Origin: Bacteroidales bacterium UBA4345
GTDB taxonomy: Bacteria > Bacteroidota > Bacteroidia > Bacteroidales > Paludibacteraceae
Assembly: GCA_002396385.1 (NCBI GenBank)
Contig: DGTD01000100.1
Span: 100,002-164,001 of the forward strand
DNA: 64,000 nucleotides
Direction: 5' to 3'
Positions 1-8,437 of the stretch are shown piece after piece. Both the position numbers and the translations under genes were made by a program. Position 1 is the stretch's first letter; each line of letters opens with the position of its first letter. The notes under the pieces were generated by a model that was given only the letters and a program-made list of their open reading frames with translations, was not told where the DNA came from and did no database searches.

Positions 1-1
1 C

Positions 2-637
2 CTATTGGGCGAAGAATTCCAGCGGATGAATGTGATAGACGATTGTGAGAAATGGACATTGCTACCCGCCAACATAGAGGGTACCGATGCAAACGCCATA
101 TGGGAACTCAACTTCGGTCAACCACCCGCCTCACCCCTATGCGAGGCAGACATTGCGACCGCAGGAACAAGATGCCTGTATGAACCAGGGGCTGACAGCG
201 TGGCCCTGAAATCGAAATTTCCGAACGCCAGCCTATACCCAATACAGGCAGCAGACATTGCCTACACACTGCAGGCCAGCCAGAGGGCAGAGAAAGGCTA
301 TATGGGTCTGGACGTCCGCGACAAACAGATGTGTGTGTATGTTGCCGAAAAAGGCCGGCTACAACTGGCCAACGCATACAGCTACGAAACAGCCACCGAC
401 CTGCTCTACTTTGCAATGAATGTGCTCCACACCCTCCAGTTCGACCAAAACGAAATGCAGGTGGAACTATGGGGAAAACTGCCCGACGCTGCCACGCCAC
501 TGCTGAAACGCTACATCAGGCACATAGCGGTAGCCAGCCCTAACGACATGTTTGACTATACCGGCAATATAAAGAAACTGGCCAACAGGCACGAATACTA
601 CGACTTATTCAACATAACAACAATATGCGCATTATAG
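2..637 (+). CDS. DUF3822 family protein, 5' end cut by window edge
   Basis: The frame is open to the left edge, so the N-terminus is missing; about 211 residues remain, and complete relatives as I recall are near 270. The C-terminal part has the family look: an AYSYET-type strand, a VELWGK strand and a final YYDLFN segment. The protein is of unknown function, possibly with an actin/ASKHA-like fold. It overlaps rsmD by 13 bp, the usual DUF3822-rsmD pairing in Bacteroidota, which supports translational coupling. The call rests on family memory plus context. Confidence 0.75.
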   Translation, partial: LLGEEFQRMNVIDDCEKWTLLPANIEGTDANAIWELNFGQPPASPLCEADIATAGTRCLYEPGADSVALKSKFPNASLYPIQAADIAYTLQASQRAEKGYMGLDVRDKQMCVYVAEKGRLQLANAYSYETATDLLYFAMNVLHTLQFDQNEMQVELWGKLPDAATPLLKRYIRHIAVASPNDMFDYTGNIKKLANRHEYYDLFNITTICAL

Positions 638-1212
638 GAGGCGAACTTAAAGGACGGCGATTTATGCCACCGACCAACCTGCAGGCCCGTCCGACAACGG
701 ACATGGCCAAAGAAAGCCTGTTCAACATACTGAACAACATGATTGACTTTGAAGAGGCCAGTGTGCTCGATATGTTTGGTGGCACAGGCGGCATAAGCCT
801 CGAATTCGCATCGAGGGGCAGCCGCGACATCGTGACCATCGAGAAAAACAGCATCAACTACAGTTTTATCAGAAAAACGATCAACGATTTAGGAGTGGCC
901 GACCGTATAAACCTGATAAAGGCCGATGCCTTCAAATTTGTGAACAACACAGGCGGAAAATGGGACGTCATTTTCGCCGACCCGCCCTATGCGCTAGAAG
1001 AACTGCCCCAGTTGCCCGACCTCGTTTTCGAGAAAGGGCTTTTAAAGTCAGGAGGGCTTTTCATTCTGGAGCATCCGAAAAACTTCAGTTTCGCCAACCA
1101 CAAACATTTCAGCGACCACCGCAACTACGGACACGTGAACTTCAGTTTCTTCCGCAACGGGCAGGAGGCGGACGGTGACGCACAAGAGTCAGAAACAAGC
1201 ACAGACGATTAA
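625..1212 (+). CDS. rsmD: 16S rRNA (guanine(966)-N2)-methyltransferase RsmD
   Basis: SAM-dependent methyltransferase that modifies G966 of 16S rRNA during small-subunit assembly. The 195-residue protein starts MRIIGGELKGR, carries the SAM-binding glycine loop DMFGGTGG at 49-56 and the catalytic DPPY at 119-122, both diagnostic of RsmD. Length is normal for the family, with a short acidic C-terminal tail. The ATG lies inside the end of the DUF3822 gene and folB follows 14 bp later, so it belongs to a DUF3822-rsmD-folB-mutY operon. Confidence 0.95.
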   Translation: MRIIGGELKGRRFMPPTNLQARPTTDMAKESLFNILNNMIDFEEASVLDMFGGTGGISLEFASRGSRDIVTIEKNSINYSFIRKTINDLGVADRINLIKADAFKFVNNTGGKWDVIFADPPYALEELPQLPDLVFEKGLLKSGGLFILEHPKNFSFANHKHFSDHRNYGHVNFSFFRNGQEADGDAQESETSTDD

Positions 1213-1226
1213 CCGAAAGGCACAAC

Positions 1227-1589
1227 ATGTCGAAAATAACATTACAGGGAATGAAATTCCACGCCCTGCACGGGGTGTTACCAGTTGAATCGGTCATCGG
1301 CAACAACTATGAGGTGAACATCAGCATAGAGACCGACACGCACAAAGCGGAAGAGGAAGACGACCTCGGCGGGACCATCAACTATGCCGAAGTGTACGAC
1401 CTGGTCAAGGCAGAAATGGAATGTCCGTCAAAGTTGATAGAGCATGTGGCCTACCGCATTCGTAAAACCCTGGTTGGGCACTACCCCGAAATAGAGCGTC
1501 TTGAAGTGGAGGTCCGCAAAATGCGTCCACCCGTCAACGGAGAAGTAACCTACGCCAGCATCAGTCTGACCTATGAGCGCAGCATCTGA
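1227..1589 (+). CDS. folB: dihydroneopterin aldolase
   Basis: Converts 7,8-dihydroneopterin to 6-hydroxymethyl-dihydropterin in folate synthesis; cytoplasmic oligomer. The 120-residue protein has the opening GMKFHALHGVLP, an invariant-type Tyr at 53 (NYAEVYDL), Glu72 in LIEHVA and the likely catalytic Lys98 in the VRKMRPP strand. Full normal length. It sits between rsmD and mutY and shares its last 17 bp with mutY. No other folate gene is adjacent; thyA is 61 kb away in the window. Confidence 0.95.
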   Translation: MSKITLQGMKFHALHGVLPVESVIGNNYEVNISIETDTHKAEEEDDLGGTINYAEVYDLVKAEMECPSKLIEHVAYRIRKTLVGHYPEIERLEVEVRKMRPPVNGEVTYASISLTYERSI

Positions 1590-2646
1590 CAACCGTTGGT
1601 TTGGCGACCTACTGCTCAGCTGGTATGCAGAGAACGGCAGGCAACTACCCTGGCGCGAGACCCACGATCCGTACAAGATATGGATATCGGAGGTGGTGCT
1701 GCAACAAACACGCGTAGAGCAGGGACTCCCCTACTACCTACGCCTTACCAATCGTTTTCCAACAGTAGCCGATTTGGCAGAAGCGAAAGAAGACGAGGTA
1801 CTGAAATACTGGCAGGGGTTGGGCTATTACAGCCGAGCCCGCAACCTGCACGCCGCAGCCAAACACGTCTGTAACAATTTGAACGGCCACATGCCAGCCA
1901 CCTACGAAGGACTGAAAGCATTGAAAGGAGTAGGCGACTACACCGCCGCCGACATAGCCGCCCTGGCCTACGGACTACCACACGCCGCCATTGACGGCAA
2001 CGGATACCGTGTACTGGCGCGCGTATTCGGCATCAACACCCCGATCGACAGCACACAAGGCAAAAAAGAGTTTGCCAGACTCGGCGCAGAGTTGGTCAGC
2101 ACAGACAATCCAGGCAATTTCAACCAGGGGTTGATGGACTTGGGAGCCACCATCTGCACCCCCCAGAACCCACAATGCGACAATTGTCCGCTATCGGGCA
2201 AATGCTATGCGCTCGCGAACAAACAATGGCAACAACTGCCCGTAAAAGAGAAGAAGACCAAAGTCCACGACCGTTACTTCTACTATTTCCAGATAACGCT
2301 ACCCGACGGACGCATTATAGCGAACCAACGGAAAGGGAAAGACATCTGGACCGGCTTGTTCGACTTTCCGATGATAGAGAATGCCACAGAACTGGAACAA
2401 AAGGACCTGTTTGCGGGCAAAGACTTTAAAGCGTTGAGAAAAAGGATGAAGGGACTTTCTGTTGTGAAGGAGGGCAAAAGCATAAAGCACCAGCTCAGCC
2501 ACCAGACCCTGCACGCCACCCTCTTCTTCTGCACAGCCACGGCAGCCACACTGAAAGACTGCGAGCAAGCCGTAACAGCCGGAGAGTTTGACGAATTGGC
2601 GATACCAAGACTTATTGAACTGCTAAGGGAGAAGGAAGACCCGTAA
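1573..2646 (+). CDS. mutY: A/G-specific adenine DNA glycosylase MutY
   Basis: Removes adenine mispaired with 8-oxoguanine. In the 357-residue protein I see LPWR near 25, catalytic Glu40 in SEVVLQQTRV, a helix-hairpin-helix around 117-128 (LKGVGDYTAADI), catalytic Asp141 in IDGNGYRVLAR, and the four iron-sulfur cysteines C195, C202, C205 and C211 with the C-x6-C-x2-C-x5-C spacing. The C-terminal third (about 230-350) is the NUDIX-like 8-oxoG recognition domain. It starts inside folB and ends the first operon; ssb follows with its own promoter. Confidence 0.96.
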   Translation: MSAASDNRWFGDLLLSWYAENGRQLPWRETHDPYKIWISEVVLQQTRVEQGLPYYLRLTNRFPTVADLAEAKEDEVLKYWQGLGYYSRARNLHAAAKHVCNNLNGHMPATYEGLKALKGVGDYTAADIAALAYGLPHAAIDGNGYRVLARVFGINTPIDSTQGKKEFARLGAELVSTDNPGNFNQGLMDLGATICTPQNPQCDNCPLSGKCYALANKQWQQLPVKEKKTKVHDRYFYYFQITLPDGRIIANQRKGKDIWTGLFDFPMIENATELEQKDLFAGKDFKALRKRMKGLSVVKEGKSIKHQLSHQTLHATLFFCTATAATLKDCEQAVTAGEFDELAIPRLIELLREKEDP

Positions 2647-2651
2647 AAAAA

Positions 2652-2721
2652 CGGAAGGCCGCCACAAGGACAGCGCCCCCCATCGGCACCCGGCAGCAAA
2701 CAAAATCGGCAACGCCTTCCG
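2652..2721 (+). other. possible structured RNA element after mutY
   Basis: An 8-bp perfect arm pair (cggaaggc at 2652-2659, gccttccg at 2714-2721) encloses 54 nt that are clearly GC-richer than the flanking intergenic DNA and contain a repeated tcggca. There is no T-tract after it, so it is not an obvious intrinsic terminator. It may be the 3' end structure of the mutY message or a processed element. Function unknown. Confidence 0.3.
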
Positions 2722-2774
2722 GCACACAGAAATATATGTTATAGGGCAGAAACGGCAAAAAAAGGCAACTGGCA

Positions 2775-2806
2775 TTTGGAGTAACAGAAAGAAATACTTA
2801 TTTTTA
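2775..2806 (+). promoter_or_regulatory. promoter of ssb
   Basis: TTTG at 2775-2778, 20-nt spacer, then TATTTTTA at 2799-2806, matching the Bacteroidota sigma factor pattern TTTG-N19-21-TAnnTTTG at all but the last base. Predicted leader is about 70 nt. Confidence 0.6.
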
Positions 2807-2882
2807 AAAAAGAATGGGACAGCACGTTCTGTTCAAAAGAAAACAACAAACTCAAAATTAACCACAAAAACCAGTAACTACT

Positions 2883-3326
2883 ATGGCATCAGTAAACAAA
2901 GTGATTCTAGTGGGCAATGTTGGCCGTGACCCCGAAGTGAGATATGTAGACAAAGACCTTCCAGTAGCGACGTTTTCCCTGGCCACCACCACCCGTGGAT
3001 ATAAAGCGAAGAACGGCACCCAGATTCCCGAACACACCGAATGGCACCGCATTGTGTTGTGGCGCAATCTGGCAAAAATAGCTGAACAATACGTAAAGAA
3101 AGGCACGCCGCTCTATATAGAGGGCAAGCTGCAAACCCGCAGTTGGACCGACCAGCAAGGCATACAGCGCAGCGTTACAGAAATAGTAGCCAACGAGATG
3201 CAGTTGCTCGGAAAGAAGCCGGGCGAGAGCGAAAGTGTGCCAGAGCAACCGAAAACCGCAGCAGAGCCTACACAAGAGTACAACAAAGCTGACGCTCCGG
3301 TAGAAGACGACGGACTTCCGTTTTAA
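2883..3326 (+). CDS. ssb: single-stranded DNA-binding protein
   Basis: Binds single-stranded DNA in replication and repair. The 147-residue protein has an OB-fold in about 1-110, opening with NKVILVGNVGRDPE and including a HRIVLWRNLA segment, then a disordered Glu/Pro-rich linker and the acidic tip DDGLPF that recruits partner proteins. The ATG sits about 70 nt after a predicted promoter. Position between mutY and gldE is, as I recall, a common Bacteroidota arrangement. Confidence 0.96.
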   Translation: MASVNKVILVGNVGRDPEVRYVDKDLPVATFSLATTTRGYKAKNGTQIPEHTEWHRIVLWRNLAKIAEQYVKKGTPLYIEGKLQTRSWTDQQGIQRSVTEIVANEMQLLGKKPGESESVPEQPKTAAEPTQEYNKADAPVEDDGLPF

Positions 3327-3382
3327 CAAGACCGGACCCTCTATTTAGGGAGTGAAAAAAACAAAAAGACATACAAAATTCG

Positions 3383-3390
3383 TATATTTG
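3383..3390 (+). promoter_or_regulatory. -7 box upstream of gldE
   Basis: TATATTTG, a full match to the Bacteroidota -7 element TAnnTTTG; no clear TTTG about 20 nt upstream. The predicted transcript would begin almost exactly at the 11-bp hairpin that follows. Confidence 0.5.
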
Positions 3391-3420
3391 CAGAGGTGGC
3401 ATTTTGCCGCCTCTGTTTCT
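3391..3420 (+). terminator. hairpin between ssb and gldE (terminator or leader stem)
   Basis: An 11-bp stem (one G-T pair) with arms cagaggtggca and tgccgcctctg around a 3-nt loop at 3391-3415, followed by tttcttttc. It looks like a terminator for ssb, yet starts right after the gldE -7 box, so it may form the 5' end of the gldE message. Confidence 0.5.
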
Positions 3421-3461
3421 TTTCACAAAGAAGGGAACAGACAGACAAAAAAAATTGACTA

Positions 3462-4805
3462 TTGGACACGAACCCTTTACCGGCGGCAGAGCCAGACAGT
3501 CTGCACAACCTTTTAGCAACGGCGTCAAGCCAAAGCCTACTGTGGGCGGCAGCAATAGGCAGCATTGTCTTCCTATACCAGCTGTTTCTGTGCTCGTTTT
3601 ACGAGTATTCGCTTTACTCACTTACCAAAAACGAACTGTCACGCATTGCAGGCTCACAAGCAGAAGAATACCATCAGGTGAAAAAATTGCTGAGAAACGC
3701 AGTCTCGACCCTGTCTTCGATAGTGGCAGGCTACTATACGGCATTGGTTTGCGGCATTGTCTGCATAACCGTCACGGTCAAGCAACTGGCCGCACTAACC
3801 GGCATTGCAGCCGAGTTGCCGCAATGGTTGCTGCTGCTGACAGAGTTGCTGGTGTCACTTCTCCTTATAGCCATGGCAGGCGATTTTCTGCCAGCGTTAT
3901 TGAGGACAAGAAGGCGACTGGGCACCCTCTACCTGTTTTCGGGGCAAATGTGGTTCATTGTCGTACTCTACAGGCCACTGGGCTATATTCTAAGGAAAAC
4001 GACAAATATAGTCAACCAGAGGCTGGAAGTAAAGACACAGCACCGCATATCGCTTAACGAGCTGCACGAGACCCTGAATGCCGAAAACATGAAGCAGGAC
4101 GTAGAGAAAGCCATACTGGAAGGGATTGTAAACTTCGGGAACATCTGTGTAGACGAAATTATGCGTCCGCGCGTTGACATTGTAGACCTCGACATAGCGT
4201 ACAGCTACCCAAAAGTGTTGGAAGTCGTGAAAGAGTCAGAATACTCGCGCCTTCCGGTCTACGAAGACAGCATCGACAACATAAAGGGCGTACTCTACGT
4301 AAAAGACCTGCTGAACTACATCGACAAAGGCGACGATTTCGAATGGCAGCACCTGATACGCGAGCCTTACTTCGTGCCAGAGACAAAAAAAATAGACGAG
4401 TTGCTGAAAGAGTTCCAAAGCAAGCACATCCATATGGCCATTGTGGTCGACGAATTCGGAGGGACAAGCGGCATAGCCACACTTGAAAACATACTGGAGG
4501 TGATAGTAGGCGACATCAGCGACGAACACGACGACGAGCAAAAAATGTTTACCGCCCTCGACAAGCACAATTACATTTTAGAGGGGAAACTGCTGCTGAA
4601 CGACTTCTACAAGATAGAGAAAATTGACCGGTCGGTTTTCGAGAAATACGGAGCAGATGCCGACACTCTGGCAGGTCTGCTGCTTGAAATAAAGGGCGAC
4701 ATTCCAGTTGTTGGAGAAAAAATCGAGACTGACGGCTACCTGTTCCAAATTATATCGGCAGACAACCGTCGCATTAAGAGAGTAAAACTGCACATACCAG
4801 ACTGA
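3462..4805 (+). CDS. gldE: gliding motility-associated protein GldE (CNNM/CBS transporter-like)
   Basis: Inner-membrane protein of the CNNM/HlyC-CorC family linked to gliding/type IX secretion; it is thought to act together with GldD. The 447-residue protein has about four hydrophobic helices in the first 180 residues (around 26-46, 80-105, 121-146, 155-176), a CBS pair from about 215 (including MRPRVDIVDLD and SRLPVYED) and a C-terminal CorC_HlyC domain. The start chosen is a TTG at 3462; no in-frame ATG lies near it. gldD follows after 3 bp. Confidence 0.85.
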   Translation: MDTNPLPAAEPDSLHNLLATASSQSLLWAAAIGSIVFLYQLFLCSFYEYSLYSLTKNELSRIAGSQAEEYHQVKKLLRNAVSTLSSIVAGYYTALVCGIVCITVTVKQLAALTGIAAELPQWLLLLTELLVSLLLIAMAGDFLPALLRTRRRLGTLYLFSGQMWFIVVLYRPLGYILRKTTNIVNQRLEVKTQHRISLNELHETLNAENMKQDVEKAILEGIVNFGNICVDEIMRPRVDIVDLDIAYSYPKVLEVVKESEYSRLPVYEDSIDNIKGVLYVKDLLNYIDKGDDFEWQHLIREPYFVPETKKIDELLKEFQSKHIHMAIVVDEFGGTSGIATLENILEVIVGDISDEHDDEQKMFTALDKHNYILEGKLLLNDFYKIEKIDRSVFEKYGADADTLAGLLLEIKGDIPVVGEKIETDGYLFQIISADNRRIKRVKLHIPD

Positions 4806-4808
4806 AAA

Positions 4809-5399
4809 ATGAGAAGAAAGAAAGGCATATTAGCACTTGCGCTACTGGCAAGCATAACCCTGCTGGGCAGTTGCGACCATTACCAACCCCGTCCGCGGGG
4901 TTATTTCAGGATAGACCTGCCTAAGAAGAGCTACACCACATTCAACAACAAGAAATACCCGTTCACGTTCGAGATAGCCGACAGTTCCCTGTGTCTGGTT
5001 GTGGAAAAGGCCGAACGCGCCAACGACAAATATGGCTTCAACATTGCCTATCCGCAGCTGCACAGCACCATCTACTGCGACTATAAACCGGTGACGGACA
5101 ACTTCAGGGATATTTCGGAAGACTGCCGCAATTTTGTATACAAGCATGTGGCAAAAGCCGACGCCATTACCGAACAGCCCTACGAAGACAGCGAGAAAAA
5201 GGTATACGGCATCATGTACGAGATAAAGGGGAATGCGGCCTCACAAATACAGTTTGTACTGACCGACAGCAGCAAACACTATTTCAGAGGGGCGCTCTAC
5301 TTCCACGCCACCCCCAACGCCGACTCGCTGGCACCAGTTACCGACTACATGAAAGAAGACATAGTACATATGATTGAAACATTCAACTGGACAAGATGA
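4809..5399 (+). CDS. gldD: gliding motility lipoprotein GldD
   Basis: Lipoprotein required for gliding and type IX secretion in flavobacteria; role still unclear. The 196-residue protein has a signal peptide with lipobox LLGSC (Cys22) and the typical start of the mature protein, RPRGYFRIDLP. Usual length. Encoded 3 bp after gldE and overlapping gldG by 4 bp (ATGA), so gldE-gldD-gldG are almost certainly cotranscribed and coupled. Confidence 0.9.
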   Translation: MRRKKGILALALLASITLLGSCDHYQPRPRGYFRIDLPKKSYTTFNNKKYPFTFEIADSSLCLVVEKAERANDKYGFNIAYPQLHSTIYCDYKPVTDNFRDISEDCRNFVYKHVAKADAITEQPYEDSEKKVYGIMYEIKGNAASQIQFVLTDSSKHYFRGALYFHATPNADSLAPVTDYMKEDIVHMIETFNWTR

Positions 5400-7087
5400 A
5401 ACAGAAAGCCATATACATAGCCGGGGCGCTGGCCGCCCTACTCGCTATCTACTTCCTTTCCGAAAAACTGTTTTTCCGCTGGGACCTGACTTCAGAAAAG
5501 AGGTACAGCATATCGGACAACACGAAAAAGCTGTTGAAAGACCTGAAAGGAGAATACACTATAAAGCTATACCTAGACGGAGACCTGAGTGCCGGTTTCC
5601 TGCAACTGAGGAAGTCGGCAAAAGAGATGGCGGAAGAGTTTTCGGCCTACACCGATGCCGACCTGAAAGTAGTATTCGAGAATCCGACCCAGGGAGCCAA
5701 CGACGAGGAACGCGACAAGCACTACGGAGAGTTGGAAAGCCGCGGACTGACCATCATGCGTGAAGAAGAGGACAAAGACGAATATGGCCAGACCATAACC
5801 CGAATAGTGTGTCCGTGGGCGGAAATAAGCAACGGCAGACACAAGAAACTGGTCAGCCTTTACCAAGACAACCGCGACCGCAGCATAGACGAGAACCTGA
5901 ACAATGCGAGTGCCAACCTTGAATATGCGCTGACCGACGCCATACGCCAACTGAACAAGACAAAGATAGACCGCATACTGTTCACCGAAGGTCACGGCGA
6001 GCTGCCCGAGATATTAACCTACGACGTATGCAAAAGCCTGAGCAACTATTACCAGATAGACCGTGGCGACCTGCGCGGCTGTTTCTGTCCAGACAGCCTG
6101 TTCGCCTATAAGGCTGTAATAGTGGCAGGTCCGACCCAACCGTTCAGCGAGAAAGACAAATACCTGATAGACCAGTACGTAATGCACGGCGGCAAGGTAC
6201 TATGGTTGATAGACGGCGTGCGCATCTCGCTAGACAGCCTCCAGACAGCCAGCGAGACCATAGGAGTGGGAAACGAGTTGAACCTTGAAGACCAGTTGTT
6301 CCGCTACGGCGTACGCATTGAACCCGTATTGGTACAAGACGCCCAGTGTTCAAAACTGCCAGTCAACACAGCGCCCGAAAACGAAGCACCAAAATGGAAG
6401 CCCAAACCCTGGTACTACGCACCACTGCTGCTGACCTCGCCCGTACACCCCATCAGCAAAAACATAACCCCAGTAAAAAGCGAGTTCGCCAGCCTTATAA
6501 AGGCGGTGGGCGACGACAAAGACATAACACGCGACATACTGCTGGTAACATCGACAAGCACCCGCATACAGCAAATGCCAAGCATTGTGAGTATGGGCAT
6601 TGTGAACATCGACCCGCGCGAGGGCTATTTCAACGCAGGCAACGCCCCCATAGCAGTGGCAATGAAGGGACATTTCGCATCGGTCTTCAACCACCGGCTC
6701 AGGCCAGAAGGCATCTATAGCCAAACGCCGCAGTCGAACCGCAGTTACGAGACAAAAATGATTGTGATAGCTGATGCCGACGTCATCTGTAACGACGTAG
6801 TACCCGGCAGCGACGGACAACCCAACATTGTGCCACTGGGTATGGACCGCTACGAGGGCCGCCAGTACGGTAACAAAGACTTCATTATGAACTGCGTGAA
6901 CTACCTGACAGACGACGAAGGCTGGATGCAGCTGCGCTCGCGCGAACTGCAACTCCGACTCCTCAACAAGCAGGCATCGACCATAAGGAAGTTCTGGCAG
7001 ATAGCCAACGTGCTGCTTCCTTTGGTTGTATTGGGACTGATAGGCGGCGGCTACTACCTGTACAGACGGAAGAGGTACACCAAATAA
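5396..7087 (+). CDS. gldG: gliding motility ABC-transporter-associated protein GldG
   Basis: Auxiliary membrane subunit that normally works with the GldF permease and GldA ATPase. The 563-residue protein has one N-terminal helix (about 5-21), a characteristic start to the periplasmic part (FRWDLTSEKRYSISDNTKK), a long GldG-type soluble domain and a C-terminal helix (about 536-556) followed by RRKR. The start overlaps the gldD stop. No gldF is adjacent, although the two are usually fused or next to each other. A GldG-like auxiliary protein of another ABC exporter cannot be excluded, but the gldE-gldD context argues for GldG. Confidence 0.85.
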   Translation: MKQKAIYIAGALAALLAIYFLSEKLFFRWDLTSEKRYSISDNTKKLLKDLKGEYTIKLYLDGDLSAGFLQLRKSAKEMAEEFSAYTDADLKVVFENPTQGANDEERDKHYGELESRGLTIMREEEDKDEYGQTITRIVCPWAEISNGRHKKLVSLYQDNRDRSIDENLNNASANLEYALTDAIRQLNKTKIDRILFTEGHGELPEILTYDVCKSLSNYYQIDRGDLRGCFCPDSLFAYKAVIVAGPTQPFSEKDKYLIDQYVMHGGKVLWLIDGVRISLDSLQTASETIGVGNELNLEDQLFRYGVRIEPVLVQDAQCSKLPVNTAPENEAPKWKPKPWYYAPLLLTSPVHPISKNITPVKSEFASLIKAVGDDKDITRDILLVTSTSTRIQQMPSIVSMGIVNIDPREGYFNAGNAPIAVAMKGHFASVFNHRLRPEGIYSQTPQSNRSYETKMIVIADADVICNDVVPGSDGQPNIVPLGMDRYEGRQYGNKDFIMNCVNYLTDDEGWMQLRSRELQLRLLNKQASTIRKFWQIANVLLPLVVLGLIGGGYYLYRRKRYTK

Positions 7088-7163
7088 AACACGCCCGCCA
7101 TATTGTACCAAACCAGCCCCAAACGGTCACAAACAAAGCATAGCGACAATAGGAAAAATTATG

Positions 7164-7171
7164 TATATTTG
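7164..7171 (+). promoter_or_regulatory. -7 box upstream of dnaN
   Basis: TATATTTG, full match to TAnnTTTG, 56 nt before the dnaN ATG; no clear -33 TTTG. The leader after it is A-rich, which favours ribosome loading in Bacteroidota. Confidence 0.5.
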
Positions 7172-7227
7172 TGACAGATATATGGGAATTTAGACAACGA
7201 GAAAAATAAAAACAAAAGACAAAAAAT

Positions 7228-8352
7228 ATGAAATTTACCGCATCGAGCGCAGACTTGCTTGAGCATCTGCAAAACATCAGCCGTGTAATCAACAGCAAAA
7301 ACACGCTGCCCATTCTAGACCACTTCTTGTTCAAGATTCAAGGCGACAAATTGGAAATGACAGCGTCGGACTTGGAGACCACCATCGTAACCAGTATGCC
7401 GATAGCCGACGTGGAAGGCGAAGGCAACATCTGTGTGATGGCCAACCGTCTGTTGAGCACACTGAAAGAGTTTGCCGACCAGCCACTCACCTTCGACATC
7501 AACCTCGACAACCTCCGTATGGTGTTGATTACAGATACTGGCCACTACGACTTTACAGGCGAAAGTGCCGACCAGTTTCCTGTACTGCCGGTATTGGAAG
7601 GCGACATCAACTCGGTCGTTTTCCCAGCCAAGGATCTCCAATTCAACCTCGAGAATGTAGCCTTTGCCGCATCGACAGACGACAGCCGTCCGCAAATGAC
7701 CGGTATCGGGTTCGACATCAGCACCGAGATGACCACAGTAGTGGCAACCGATTCACATAAAATGGTGCGCATACGCAACAACTACATCAAAGGTCAGAAC
7801 AACGCCATGTTCATACTGCCACGCAAACCAACCGGATTGTTGCGCAACATATTGGCCAAAGAAGAAATGGATGTGGAGGTACGTTTCGACCGTTCGAACA
7901 TCCACTTCCAGATGAGCAACTACACGCTGGTCTGCCGTCAGGTAGAAGGCAAATATCCAGCATACAATTCAGTCATTCCAACCAACAACGAATACAAACT
8001 GATAGTTAAAAGGGACTCGTTCATCAGGACCCTGCGTCGTGTAGCCGTCTACTCGAATGCAGACAACAACCTTGTGAAACTCGACATAGAAGATGGTTTG
8101 ATCACTGTTTCGGCACAAGATGTCGACTACTCGATCTCGGCCGAAGAGAAGTTCGTATGCCAGTACGACGGCCAACCAATGACCATCGGCTTCAAGAGTC
8201 CGTACCTCCTTGAAATTCTTTCCAACCTCAAGACCGAAGAGGTGGAAATTGACCTTCAAGACCCACAGCGCGCAGCCCTGCTGTTCCCATTCAACAGTGA
8301 AGACAGCGACAGCCGCGAGATTCTGATGCTGATTATGCCAATCATGATTTAA
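7228..8352 (+). CDS. dnaN: DNA polymerase III sliding clamp (beta subunit)
   Basis: Ring-shaped processivity clamp. The 374-residue protein is full length and has the three-domain clamp layout (about 1-120, 128-245, 247-374). Recognisable segments are the start MKFTASSADLLEHL, SRVINSKNTLPIL, ATDSHKMVRIR near 170-180 and the closing LMLIMPIMI that contributes to the partner-binding cleft. It is followed by a DnaQ-like exonuclease; dnaA and recF are not nearby, so this is not evidence for the origin. Confidence 0.97.
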   Translation: MKFTASSADLLEHLQNISRVINSKNTLPILDHFLFKIQGDKLEMTASDLETTIVTSMPIADVEGEGNICVMANRLLSTLKEFADQPLTFDINLDNLRMVLITDTGHYDFTGESADQFPVLPVLEGDINSVVFPAKDLQFNLENVAFAASTDDSRPQMTGIGFDISTEMTTVVATDSHKMVRIRNNYIKGQNNAMFILPRKPTGLLRNILAKEEMDVEVRFDRSNIHFQMSNYTLVCRQVEGKYPAYNSVIPTNNEYKLIVKRDSFIRTLRRVAVYSNADNNLVKLDIEDGLITVSAQDVDYSISAEEKFVCQYDGQPMTIGFKSPYLLEILSNLKTEEVEIDLQDPQRAALLFPFNSEDSDSREILMLIMPIMI

Positions 8353-8381
8353 CGTTCTGGCAAAATCAGTAAGCAAAGAAA

Positions 8382-8403
8382 CCTCCTTTTTTCAAGAAGG
8401 AGG
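8382..8403 (+). promoter_or_regulatory. hairpin between dnaN and the exonuclease gene
   Basis: Seven-bp stem, cctcctt at 8382-8388 with aaggagg at 8397-8403. The right arm is a perfect anti-SD complement but lies about 35 nt before the ATG, too far for a normal ribosome site. No T-tract. Role unknown. Confidence 0.3.
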
Positions 8404-8437
8404 GAACAAATCAGAGAAAACGAGGTAAGAAAAGACA

